Positions 1 to 6,701 are shown, numbered from the stretch's first letter. The stretch is DNA of 6,950 bases from JBBQSN01 sp038213835 (GCA_038213835.1 JBBQSN010000169.1:1-6950), one strand, 5' to 3'. Numbers and translations: made by a program. The notes: generated by a model not told the origin, from the letters alone.

Positions 1-505
1 CGCGGTGCAGGCAGGCGTCCTGCCGCAAGGTGCAGGTCTCGCCGAACTCGGCGGCCGCGCCCAGGATGAAGCCCTCGGCGAGCGCGCACAGCTGCCGGCG
101 GGAGCGGTAGCCGAGCACGATCCGCTCGACCCCGTCGTCGCTCTCGTCCACGTCGAAGACGGGCACTTCGGCACCCGGGTACAACCGCCGCACGGCGGGG
201 TGGATGAGGTCGTTGAGCGTGCGCAGGAAGTCGGCGGTGTGCTCGTGCGGCTCGAAGAAGGCGGGGTAGGTCGCCCGCAGCATCGGCATCGCCGAGCGTC
301 CGAACCAGCGCATCCGGACCTCGAGGGAGGGGGCCAGGTCGGTGTCGAGGTGCTGCAGCAGGGCCTCGAGCTCGGCGTCGGGGTAGGTGCCGTGCGCGGT
401 GAAGGCCCCGTCGACCCCGGCCCGCTCGAGCACGTCGTCCCAGGCGTCCTCGCCCTGGTCCTTCGTCACGACGGCCGTGAGGAGGTTGAAGACGATGCCC
501 TTCAC
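1..505 (-). CDS. H-NOX (heme-NO/O2 binding) domain protein, 3' end cut off by the window edge
   Basis: A heme-based gas sensor domain of the H-NOX/HNOB family, related to the heme domain of soluble guanylate cyclase. 168 codons are visible. The protein opens with MKGIVFN, the usual family start, so the GTG at 505 is chosen; GGAGGG and GAGG lie 10 and 5 bases upstream. The proximal heme ligand is His102 in NDLIHPAVRRLYPG, followed by the conserved Pro115. The propionate-binding YxSxR motif is Tyr133, Ser135, Arg137. These match His102, Pro115 and Tyr131/Ser133/Arg135 of the Thermoanaerobacter (Tt) H-NOX. The position matching its oxygen-stabilising Tyr140 is Leu142, and its Trp9 and Asn74 are Leu9 and Pro74. 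By family knowledge this favours NO over O2 binding. The visible end, QDACLHRG, resembles the last part of the domain, so about 15-20 residues of the domain are missing; whether an output domain follows cannot be seen. It is transcribed divergently from dcd. Confidence 0.93.
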   Translation of the reverse strand, partial: MKGIVFNLLTAVVTKDQGEDAWDDVLERAGVDGAFTAHGTYPDAELEALLQHLDTDLAPSLEVRMRWFGRSAMPMLRATYPAFFEPHEHTADFLRTLNDLIHPAVRRLYPGAEVPVFDVDESDDGVERIVLGYRSRRQLCALAEGFILGAAAEFGETCTLRQDACLHR

Positions 506-610
506 GCCGACCTCGCCCTCCGGGCCGTGATCGCCCGCTCGTGGTGACCCGCGGCCGAGTTCCGCGCGTCCTCACTGCATCGGCAGGTCCGGCGGCCCCC
601 TTGACCCCGG

Positions 611-616
611 TAGCCT
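611..616 (+). promoter_or_regulatory. Putative -10 element (TAGCCT) of a leaderless dcd promoter
   Basis: TAGCCT fits the actinobacterial TANNNT -10 pattern and ends seven bases before the dcd GTG at 624, so transcription would begin at or next to the start codon. No Shine-Dalgarno sequence is visible ahead of this GTG, which agrees with a leaderless mRNA. No convincing -35 is seen at the normal spacing; the TTGACC at 601-606 is too close to serve. This is inferred from pattern and spacing only. Confidence 0.4.
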
Positions 617-623
617 GCCGCCC

Positions 624-1205
624 GTGCTGCTCTCCGACCGCGACATCCGTACCGAGCTCGAGTCCGGACGGGTGGTGCTGGAGCCCTACGACCCCGCGAT
701 GATCCAGCCGTCCAGCGTCGACGTCCGGATCGACCGGCTGTTCCGGCTCTTCGACAACCACAAGTACTCGGTCATCGACCCAGCCCAGGAGCAACCGGAG
801 CTGACCCGGCTGATCGAGGTGGAGCAGGGCGAGGCGTTCGTGCTGCACCCGGGCGAGTTCGTCCTGGCCTCCACGTTCGAGGTCGTGACCCTCCCGGACG
901 ACGTCGCCGCACGACTGGAGGGCAAGTCCAGCCTCGGCCGGCTCGGCCTGCTGACGCACTCCACCGCCGGCTTCATCGACCCGGGGTTCTCGGGGCACGT
1001 CACCCTGGAGCTGTCGAACGTGGCCACGCTCCCGATCAAGCTCTGGCCCGGGATGAAGATCGGCCAGCTCTGCTTCTTCCGGCTGTCCTCGCCGGCCGAG
1101 CACCCGTACGGCAGCTCGGAGTACGGGTCGCGCTACCTCGGCCAGCGCGGCCCCACGGCGAGCCGGTCGTTCCAGCGGTTCCACCGGGCCGACGTCTTCG
1201 GCTGA
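624..1205 (+). CDS. dcd: dCTP deaminase, probably bifunctional deaminase/dUTPase (DCD-DUT type)
   Basis: Cytosolic enzyme of pyrimidine deoxynucleotide synthesis that deaminates dCTP. The mycobacterial type goes on to split the dUTP to dUMP and pyrophosphate, feeding thymidylate synthase. The 193 residues match the usual length of about 190. Family motifs are clear: MLLSDRDI at the N-terminus, QPSSVDVR at 28-35, the nucleotide-site GKSSLGRLG at 100-108, and HSTAGFIDPGFSGH then TLELSN at 112-132. By alignment with the E. coli enzyme, Ser102, Arg106 and catalytic Glu129 match its Ser111, Arg115 and Glu138, while its Arg126 is replaced by Phe117. The middle and C-terminal sequence (LWPGMKIGQLC, EHPYGSS, GQRGPT) closely resembles the bifunctional M. 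tuberculosis enzyme as I recall it. The start is GTG with no visible ribosome binding site, so a leaderless message is likely. The next gene begins six bases after the stop. The family is certain; bifunctionality is inferred. Confidence 0.96.
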   Translation: MLLSDRDIRTELESGRVVLEPYDPAMIQPSSVDVRIDRLFRLFDNHKYSVIDPAQEQPELTRLIEVEQGEAFVLHPGEFVLASTFEVVTLPDDVAARLEGKSSLGRLGLLTHSTAGFIDPGFSGHVTLELSNVATLPIKLWPGMKIGQLCFFRLSSPAEHPYGSSEYGSRYLGQRGPTASRSFQRFHRADVFG

Positions 1206-1211
1206 GCCGTC

Positions 1212-2148
1212 GTGCCTCCTGACGGTCGGGGCGTCCACGAGCTCTGGTGCCCGCCCGGCACCGACCTCGACGCCGTGCAGCGGCTGGTGCTGGCGCGGTA
1301 TCCCACGGCGAGGCTGGACGGTGAGGACCGCGTGCTGACCCGGCACAGCCGGTTGTCGGCGCCGGAGCGCGACGACCGCGACCACCTGGTCTGGACGGCG
1401 CGTACCCTCCGCGAGCGCTCGGATGCCCCGTGGCCCGGTCAGACCGACCCGCACGGGCTGTACCGCGCCTTCCCGGAGGGGCTGCCGGTGCTCGAGGAGC
1501 GCCGTGTGCTCGACCTGCTGATCGGGGTGGCGCGCCGCTGCGGCGGGTCGGTGGTGGTCGAGGCCGAGGGCGAGCACCTCCGTGACCTGCCGGTGGACCC
1601 GCTCGGCCCGCTCGACCTGCGGGTGCTCTCGCCGGTGGAGCTCGACCCCCACCAGGTCCTGGCCGCCGTTCGGCGTTGCGAGCCCGCGGCCCGGCTGGCG
1701 ATGGACGGCTACGACTTCGAACCGTGCCCGATGGACGGCGACGACCTCCCGGAGATCGTGAAGGAGATGAGCAGGCACGACCGGCTCGAGGCGACCGCCT
1801 ACTCGCAGGCGCGATGCGGAGGTGCTGGCCGGGCCGGACCTGCTGGACGCCTTCGCGGTGGAGTGCTCGCTCGGGGGCCTCGGGACGCTGGTGGTGGAGG
1901 CGCACGCGGAGGACGACCTGCCCTCCCCGGTGCGGCTGCGCGATTGGCCAGGCGTGATCGCCTACGAGGTGCGGTGGCTGCCGGCCGACCCGGTGCAGGC
2001 GCAGACCGACGCACCCGACGAGGCGTTCCGGGCCGCGCGGGTCGCGGTGCGTCCGCGGGTGCGGGCTGTCACCCGGGCGGTGGCGGAGCTGGCGCCGGGC
2101 GAGGTGCTCGACGCCGACGGCCTGCCGGTCGACCGCTACGCCCTGTGA
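1212..2148 (+). pseudogene. Unrecognised conserved-looking protein, coding frame broken by a one-base shift near 1801-1821
   Basis: I do not recognise the family. The reading frame starts at a GTG six bases after the dcd stop, without a visible ribosome binding site, so it may be co-transcribed with dcd. The first ~200 codons have normal high-GC coding character and give a mixed acidic protein (for example DHLVWTARTL, GYDFEPCPMDGDDLPEIV). After about base 1811 this frame turns into a Gly/Ala/Arg-rich run typical of out-of-frame GC-rich DNA and would stop only at 2219, deep inside gpgS. The frame one base further continues smoothly (DAEVLAGPDLLDAFAVE, later DGLPVDRYAL) to a TGA at 2146-2148. 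Joining both gives about 311 residues with no signal peptide or membrane segment. One extra base, or two missing, in the GCGCGATGCGG stretch would explain it. It may be a true pseudogene or a sequencing error; a recoding site is less likely, as I see no slippery run. Confidence 0.7.
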
Positions 2149-3074
2149 ACCCGGACCTGTTGCACCGGAGCTCGTTCCACCAGGCGGACCTCGGTGTCGA
2201 CCACCTCGTGCCCCACTGAGGTGAACTGCCGGATGCCGGTGCCGTCGGGCTCGCGGCCGAACCGCCGCATCGCTGTGCCGAGCACCTCGGTGGCCATCAC
2301 GCCGAGGGCGTCCTGCGACTGCTGACGGTGGGTGCGGGTGCCGAGGTCGACCTGGGCGAGGGCGTCGGTCCCGTGGGCGTCGACGGTGTCGAGCAGCACG
2401 GCGATCTCGACGCCGTACCCCGTGGGGAACGGCAGGCTCTCCAGCAACGACCGTCGGCCGGCCCATTCGCCGGCCAGCGGCTGAACCAGGCCGGCCAGCT
2501 CGGGGCGGTAGAGACCGAGGAGGGGACGGGCCACGAGCTCGGTGACGCGGCCGCCGTAGCCGGTGACGCTGCCGTCGTCCTCCACGAGCGGACGGTCGTA
2601 GAAACCCTTGACCAGCAACGTCTGTGGTCTGGTGAGCAATGGGCCGAGGAGCCCGATCACGTAGTGCGGACCGGCGTCGAGGAGGTCGGCGTCGCAGTAC
2701 GCCACGAGGTCGCCGGTGGTGGCGAGGAGGGCTCGCCACATGGCCTCGCCCTTGCCGCGCAGCGGCGGCTCGTCCGTCCAGGCGTCGGCAGCAGCCACCA
2801 CGCGGGCACCGGCCGCCGCCGCGACCTCGGCCGTGCGGTCGCCGGAGAGCGAATCGAGGACGACGACCTCGTCGACCAGTCCTGCCTGCTGGACGGGACG
2901 CAGCGCGGCGATCACCCCGGCGATCGTGGCCTCCTCGTCCCGGGCGGGCAGGACGAGGGTGGCGCGCTGGGACCCCTTGCGCGACAGCAGGTCCGCGAGT
3001 GAGAAATCGCTGTGGTGGTGGGTGCGGACCGGGCCGGGAGGGCGGCGGCCGCTCACGGGACTCGCGGTGGGCAC
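2136..3074 (-). CDS. gpgS: Glucosyl-3-phosphoglycerate synthase (GT81 family)
   Basis: Transfers glucose from an NDP-glucose donor to 3-phosphoglycerate, giving glucosyl-3-phosphoglycerate. This is the first step to glucosylglycerate, a compatible solute, and in mycobacteria to methylglucose lipopolysaccharides. The 312 residues compare with about 324 in M. tuberculosis Rv1208. Visible features, in order: the GT-A nucleotide-binding start LVLPARDEEATI (about 40-51), VVLDSLSGDRT (71-81), RGKGEAMWR (106-114), the metal-binding DAD at 128-130, GGRVTELVARPLL (174-186), LAGEWAGRR (200-208), GYGVEI (219-224) and His249 in RTHR. All align with the mycobacterial enzyme as I recall it. The frame stays open to an ATG at 3278, but that would overlap etfD and add an Arg-rich, non-family leader; the GTG at 3074, six bases after a -10-like TACGGT, gives the right length. 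The 3' end overlaps the convergent upstream-strand gene by 13 bases. No gpgP phosphatase gene is present in the window. Confidence 0.93.
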   Translation of the reverse strand: MPTASPVSGRRPPGPVRTHHHSDFSLADLLSRKGSQRATLVLPARDEEATIAGVIAALRPVQQAGLVDEVVVLDSLSGDRTAEVAAAAGARVVAAADAWTDEPPLRGKGEAMWRALLATTGDLVAYCDADLLDAGPHYVIGLLGPLLTRPQTLLVKGFYDRPLVEDDGSVTGYGGRVTELVARPLLGLYRPELAGLVQPLAGEWAGRRSLLESLPFPTGYGVEIAVLLDTVDAHGTDALAQVDLGTRTHRQQSQDALGVMATEVLGTAMRRFGREPDGTGIRQFTSVGHEVVDTEVRLVERAPVQQVRVHRA

Positions 3075-3080
3075 GAATCC

Positions 3081-3086
3081 ACCGTA
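3081..3086 (-). promoter_or_regulatory. Putative -10 element (TACGGT) of a leaderless gpgS promoter
   Basis: Read on the minus strand, TACGGT fits TANNNT and is followed by six bases (GGATTC) and then the GTG chosen as the gpgS start. This spacing puts the transcription start at or beside the start codon. The overlapping GGTGGA ends only three bases before the GTG, too close for a normal ribosome binding site. No clear -35 is seen. The element supports the 3074 start over the longer frame from 3278. Confidence 0.4.
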
Positions 3087-3231
3087 GGTGTGCAGGCTGC
3101 TCGGTGTGCGCCGGGGCCGTCGACGACGCCGGGCAACGCGACCGACGCGGAGTTCTACAGCGTGCTCGTGAACGCGTCCCGGTGGGAGACCCCCCGCTGC
3201 CCGTCGACAGATGATGGAGGTGCTGCCCGCC

Positions 3232-5688
3232 TCAGGCGCTGGGACCCGGTTTCCCGTCCGCTCCCGCGTCCTCGACACCGCTCTCGGAGGCGTCGTACGG
3301 CTCGGAGTCGGTGGCGACCGACTGCTCGTGCTCGACCGGCCGGTCCTCGGTGGGCGGCTGCGCCAGGGCCTTGTCGCCCTCGGTCTCAGCGGTCGCCTGC
3401 GCCTGCTCGGCCGGGACGGGGGCGGTTGCCGCTGAGTCCTTCTCGACGTCCGCGGGCTCTACCACCTCGGCCGCGGCGGCTGGGCTCTCGCCGCGCCTGA
3501 CCGCCTCGAGCAGCATCTGCGCGACGTCGAGGACCGTGACCTCCTCGCGCGCCTCGCCGGCGGACTGGGCGGCGGTGAGGCCGTCCGAGATCATCACCCG
3601 GCAGAAGGGGCAGCCGATGGCGATCGTGTCGGCACCGGTCGCAACCGCCTCGGCGGTGCGGTTCCCGTTGATCCGGGTGCCGATCTTCTCCTCCATCCAC
3701 ATCCGGGCACCGCCCGCGCCGCAGCAGAACGACCGCTCCTTGGAGCGCTCCATCTCGCGGTACTCCACGCCGGGGAGCGCGCCGATCAACTCGCGCGGCG
3801 GGGTGTAGATGCCGTTGTGGCGTCCCAGGTAGCAGGGGTCGTGGTAGGTGACGGGCGACACCGTGGCGTCGGGCGCGGCGACGGGCACCAGCAGCTTGTC
3901 GCGCACCAGGCGGTTGAGCAGCTGGGTGTGGTGGACCACCTCGTAGCTGCCGCCGAGCTGCGGGTACTCCTTGGCGAGCGTGTTGAAGCAGTGCGCGCAC
4001 GAGACCACGATCTTGGTCGCGTTCAGCTCGTTCAGGGCCTCCACGTTGGCCTGTGCGAGCATCTGGAACAGGAACTCGTTGCCGGCCCGTCGGGCGGGGT
4101 CGCCGGTGCACGACTCGCCGTCGCCCAGCACCGCGAACTCGACGCCCGCGGTGTGCAGCAGCTCGGCCACGGCCTGCGTGGTCTTCTTCGCCCGGTCCTC
4201 GAAGGCACCGGCGCATCCGACCCAGAACAGGTAATCGACCTCGGCGAGGTCCTCGACGTCTGCGCCGACCTGCCTCACCTCGAAGGACAGGCCCTTGGCC
4301 CAGTCGAGCCGGCCGCGCGGGGACATGCCCCACGGGTTGGCGTTCTTCTCCAGGTTCTTGAACAGGCCCCCGAGCTCGCTCGGGAACGCCGACTCGATCA
4401 GCACCTGGTTGCGGCGCATGTCGACGATGTGGTCGACGTGCTCGATGTCGACGGGGCACTGCTCGACGCAGGCGCCGCAGGTGGTGCACGACCACAGGAC
4501 GTCGGCGTCGATCACCGCGCCCTCACCGTGCGGGTCGTAGGCGGCCAGGTGCGCCAGCGGGTCGTCGGCGTAGCCGGTGTCGCCGATCAGGGTGCGCTCA
4601 GCCTGCTTGGTCGTGCCCTCGGGCAGGTCGGCCCGGGCGTCCTCGGAGGCCAGCAGCCAGGGGGACTTGGCGGCCGCGTGGTCGCGCAGGCCCATGATGA
4701 GCAGCTTGGGGGACAACGGCTTCTCGGTGTTCCAGGCCGGGCACTGGTCCTGGCAGCGGCCGCACTCGGTGCAGGTGGAGAAGTCGAGCAGGCCCTTCCA
4801 GGTGAAGTCCTCGATCTTGCCGACGCCGAGAGCAGCGTCCTCGTCCAGCTCCTCGATGTTCTCGAAGTCGATCGGCTCGCCACCGACCATGATCGGCTGC
4901 AGCTCGCCGAGCGAGGTGCGTCCCTTCGGGTGGCGCTTGAACCAGATGTTGAAGAAGGCGCTGAACCGGTGCCAGGCCACGCCCATCGTCGGCTGCAGCG
5001 AGATGGTGATCATCCAGGCGAACGAGATCAGGATCTTCACGCCGGCCACGAGCAGGATGCCGGTCTCGAGGGCGCCCACCGAGACGCTCGAGAGCAGGCC
5101 CCCGAGGAACGCGGTGAGCGGGTAGTGCAGCGCCGAGGCGGTGGGGTCGTCCAGGGCCGAGGCGAGGGCGAACTCCATGCCGCGCAGGGCCAGGATGCAC
5201 AGCACGACGCCGAGGATGGTCAGCTCGACGTAGTAGGCCTGCCAGAACGTGGAGCCGTAGAACCGCGAGCGCCGTCCCTTCGAGCGCGGGTGCTGCTTCT
5301 GCCGCACCGCGATCAGGTACAGGATGCCGAGCAGTCCGCCCCAGGCGAACAGTTCGGTCAGCCACTCGTACGGCGGGAAGTGGCCGATGAGGGGGAGCAC
5401 GAACGAGCTGTCGAACAGCTGCCCGACCGCGTTGAGCAGGGTGAAGAACAGGATCCCGAACGAGACCATCGTGAACCAGTGCGCCACCGCGACCACCGGC
5501 AGCCGCGCCATCCGGGTGTGCCCGAGGAACTCGCGCACCAGGGTGACGGTGCGCGCCACCGGCTGGTCGGTGCGGGCGGCGGGCTGACCCATCGTCACGG
5601 TGCGCACGATCTGCGCGATGGCGCGGGCGAACAGCGAGACGCCCACGACCATGACGGCCAGGCAGGCGACGGTGACGGCGATCCGCAT
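3232..5688 (-). CDS. etfD: EtfD-like membrane Fe-S oxidoreductase (ETF:menaquinone electron transfer)
   Basis: Membrane protein expected to take electrons from electron-transfer flavoprotein, reduced by acyl-CoA dehydrogenases, and pass them to menaquinone. It closely resembles M. tuberculosis Rv0338c (EtfD), needed for growth on fatty acids and cholesterol. The 818 residues show three parts. Residues 1-230 hold several hydrophobic segments (about 2-24, 64-86, 112-127, 153-172, 190-230), a nitrate reductase gamma-like cytochrome b domain with candidate heme ligands such as His70 and His189. Residues 300-420 carry two [4Fe-4S] motifs: Cys306/309/312/316 and Cys401/404/407/411. Residues 485-700 hold two cysteine-rich CCG modules of the HdrB/GlpC type: Cys492, 527, 564, 567, then Cys619, Cys655-Cys656-Gly and Cys693/696. 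From about 735 the tail is Ala/Glu/Pro-rich and looks disordered. The ATG start has GGAGGAG seven bases upstream. The function is by homology; no etfAB genes are nearby. Related heterodisulfide-reductase-like or glycolate oxidase subunits are less likely, given the fused membrane domain. Confidence 0.9.
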   Translation of the reverse strand: MRIAVTVACLAVMVVGVSLFARAIAQIVRTVTMGQPAARTDQPVARTVTLVREFLGHTRMARLPVVAVAHWFTMVSFGILFFTLLNAVGQLFDSSFVLPLIGHFPPYEWLTELFAWGGLLGILYLIAVRQKQHPRSKGRRSRFYGSTFWQAYYVELTILGVVLCILALRGMEFALASALDDPTASALHYPLTAFLGGLLSSVSVGALETGILLVAGVKILISFAWMITISLQPTMGVAWHRFSAFFNIWFKRHPKGRTSLGELQPIMVGGEPIDFENIEELDEDAALGVGKIEDFTWKGLLDFSTCTECGRCQDQCPAWNTEKPLSPKLLIMGLRDHAAAKSPWLLASEDARADLPEGTTKQAERTLIGDTGYADDPLAHLAAYDPHGEGAVIDADVLWSCTTCGACVEQCPVDIEHVDHIVDMRRNQVLIESAFPSELGGLFKNLEKNANPWGMSPRGRLDWAKGLSFEVRQVGADVEDLAEVDYLFWVGCAGAFEDRAKKTTQAVAELLHTAGVEFAVLGDGESCTGDPARRAGNEFLFQMLAQANVEALNELNATKIVVSCAHCFNTLAKEYPQLGGSYEVVHHTQLLNRLVRDKLLVPVAAPDATVSPVTYHDPCYLGRHNGIYTPPRELIGALPGVEYREMERSKERSFCCGAGGARMWMEEKIGTRINGNRTAEAVATGADTIAIGCPFCRVMISDGLTAAQSAGEAREEVTVLDVAQMLLEAVRRGESPAAAAEVVEPADVEKDSAATAPVPAEQAQATAETEGDKALAQPPTEDRPVEHEQSVATDSEPYDASESGVEDAGADGKPGPSA

Positions 5689-5695
5689 CGCGGGG

Positions 5696-5702
5696 CTCCT
5701 CC
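5696..5702 (-). promoter_or_regulatory. Strong ribosome binding site of etfD (GGAGGAG)
   Basis: On the minus strand, GGAGGAG lies seven bases before the ATG at 5688. It fixes the etfD start and is the best Shine-Dalgarno match in the window, in contrast to the dcd and gpgS starts, which have none. The etfD message must therefore carry a 5' leader. Confidence 0.75.
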
Positions 5703-5758
5703 GGTGGCTCGGCGCGGGGTGCCGCCCAAACTAGGGCCCAAGCACCCGCGGCCCGACT

Positions 5759-5772
5759 CTACTTGTCGGTAA
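5759..5772 (-). promoter_or_regulatory. Putative operator: TAC-N6-GTA inverted repeat upstream of etfD
   Basis: On the minus strand the site reads TTACCGACAAGTAG: an imperfect inverted repeat with arms TAC and GTA six bases apart. It lies about 70 bases before the etfD start and just past the mmuM stop. It overlaps a -10-like TAGAGT (5756-5761), and another -10-like TAGTTT is at 5728-5733; neither has a convincing -35. Short inverted repeats of this kind are typical of TetR-family operators, and fatty-acid oxidation genes in actinobacteria are often under TetR control. The arms are short, so chance is possible. Confidence 0.3.
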
Positions 5773-5774
5773 CT

Positions 5775-6701
5775 TCACCGGCGCGGCGACGTGATCGCGC
5801 TCACCCCGGCCACCTGTTCCGGCGCGACCCGGCAGCAGCCACCGACCAGCCGGGCCCCGCCGGCGAGCCAGGACGGCACGGCGGCGGCGTCCCACTCGGC
5901 GGAGCCGGACCAGCGCTGCCCCGCGGCGTCCCAGGTCTCACCGCTGTTGGGGTAGGCGACCAGCGGGAGCCCGGTGCCGGCCAGCGCGTCGAGGGCGGGC
6001 AGCACGTCCTCGGGCCGCACGCAGTTGACGCCGACAGCCAGCACCCCGGGGACGTCGAGCAGCGGTGCGACGGCGTCCGGCACGGGTTCCCCGAGGCGGG
6101 TCGTCAGGCCGCCGGGAGCAGGGGTCAGCGTGACCCAGGCCGTGGCGCCGGTGCGCTCGAGCACCACGGCCAGCGCCTCCGCCTCCGCGGCGCGCGGGAC
6201 CGTCTCGCAGGCGACGACGTCGGCGCCGGCCACGAGCAGCGCGTCGACCCGCGGGCCGTGCACCTCCACCAGCCGGCGGACGGTCTCGCGCTCGTCGCCC
6301 AGGCCGTATGCGCCGGTGTACTCCGACCCGTCGGCGAGCAGCGCGCCGTACGCCCCGACCGAGCCCGCCACCCACGCGGGGACCCCGACCTCGCTGGCGG
6401 CCTCGTGCGCCACCGCGACGCTCGTGGTCGCCAGGGCTGCGGCGAGCGACGGGTCCTGACCGGTGCGGTGCAGCGACGTCCCGCCCAGCTGGTAGCTCGC
6501 GGTCGTCAGCACCTGCGCCCCCGCGCGCAGGAAGTCGGCGTGGGCCCGTACCAGCACCCGGCGTCCTCGCGGGTCGAGCAGCAGCCGTGCCGACCACAGC
6601 CCGCCCGACAGGTCGGCGCCGAGCGTCTCGAGATGGGTGGCGAGCCCGCCGTCCAGGACGACGGGTCCTCGCCCGACCGCCTCGGCGAGCGTGTTGCTCA
6701 C
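5775..6701 (-). CDS. mmuM: Homocysteine S-methyltransferase (MmuM/YagD-like)
   Basis: Cytosolic zinc enzyme that moves a methyl group from S-methylmethionine (or S-adenosylmethionine) to homocysteine, making methionine and so recycling or scavenging methyl donors. The 308 residues match the usual length of about 310. The homocysteine-binding barrel is recognisable throughout: VVLDGGLATHLE at 14-25, TTASYQ at 66-71, AGSVGAYGA at 112-120, ACETVPR at 164-170, VGVNC with Cys227, AYPNSGETWD at 249-258, and GGCCR with Cys289 and Cys290. The three cysteines form the family's zinc site. The GTG start at 6701 overlaps the TGA of the upstream regulator gene in the sequence GTGA, so the two are probably translated in a coupled way; no separate ribosome binding site is evident. 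A betaine- or cobalamin-dependent enzyme is unlikely, because no extra domains are present. S-methylmethionine as the main donor is inferred from family; no permease gene is visible. Confidence 0.93.
   Translation of the reverse strand: MSNTLAEAVGRGPVVLDGGLATHLETLGADLSGGLWSARLLLDPRGRRVLVRAHADFLRAGAQVLTTASYQLGGTSLHRTGQDPSLAAALATTSVAVAHEAASEVGVPAWVAGSVGAYGALLADGSEYTGAYGLGDERETVRRLVEVHGPRVDALLVAGADVVACETVPRAAEAEALAVVLERTGATAWVTLTPAPGGLTTRLGEPVPDAVAPLLDVPGVLAVGVNCVRPEDVLPALDALAGTGLPLVAYPNSGETWDAAGQRWSGSAEWDAAAVPSWLAGGARLVGGCCRVAPEQVAGVSAITSPRR

Noticed and set aside
5..547. 180-residue open frame on the plus strand
   Set aside because: It lies opposite the H-NOX gene, is rich in Gly/Val/Glu repeats without family motifs, and the minus strand translates to an unmistakable H-NOX domain.
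601..606. TTGACC as the -35 of the dcd promoter
   Set aside because: It is only four bases from the TAGCCT -10 candidate; a working -35 would lie about 17 bases away.
1822..2148. A separate 108-residue gene starting at the GTG at 1822
   Set aside because: The coding frame already has sensible codons just before this GTG, there is no properly spaced ribosome binding site, and the upstream frame loses coding character at the same place; a frame break in one gene is simpler.
1036..2739. 567-residue open frame on the minus strand
   Set aside because: It is extremely Arg/Pro/Gly-rich and overlaps dcd, the following gene and gpgS; this is the usual antisense frame of GC-rich coding DNA.
3090..3231. 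Possible small gene or terminator between etfD and gpgS
   Set aside because: A plus-strand frame here gives a briefly protein-like stretch (GNATDAEFYSVLVNAS), but it has no start with a ribosome binding site and runs on antisense into etfD. The only hairpin-like repeat, TCCC-ggt-GGGA, is too short and has no T-run.
3075..3278. N-terminal extension of gpgS up to the ATG at 3278
   Set aside because: It is Arg-rich, unlike known GpgS N-termini, and overlaps the end of etfD; the GTG at 3074 with a -10-like element just upstream fits better.
3817..5772. 651-residue open frame on the plus strand
   Set aside because: It is antisense to etfD, whose cysteine motifs and membrane segments are clear; the plus-strand product is a motif-free Gly/Val/Glu/Arg/His-rich chain.
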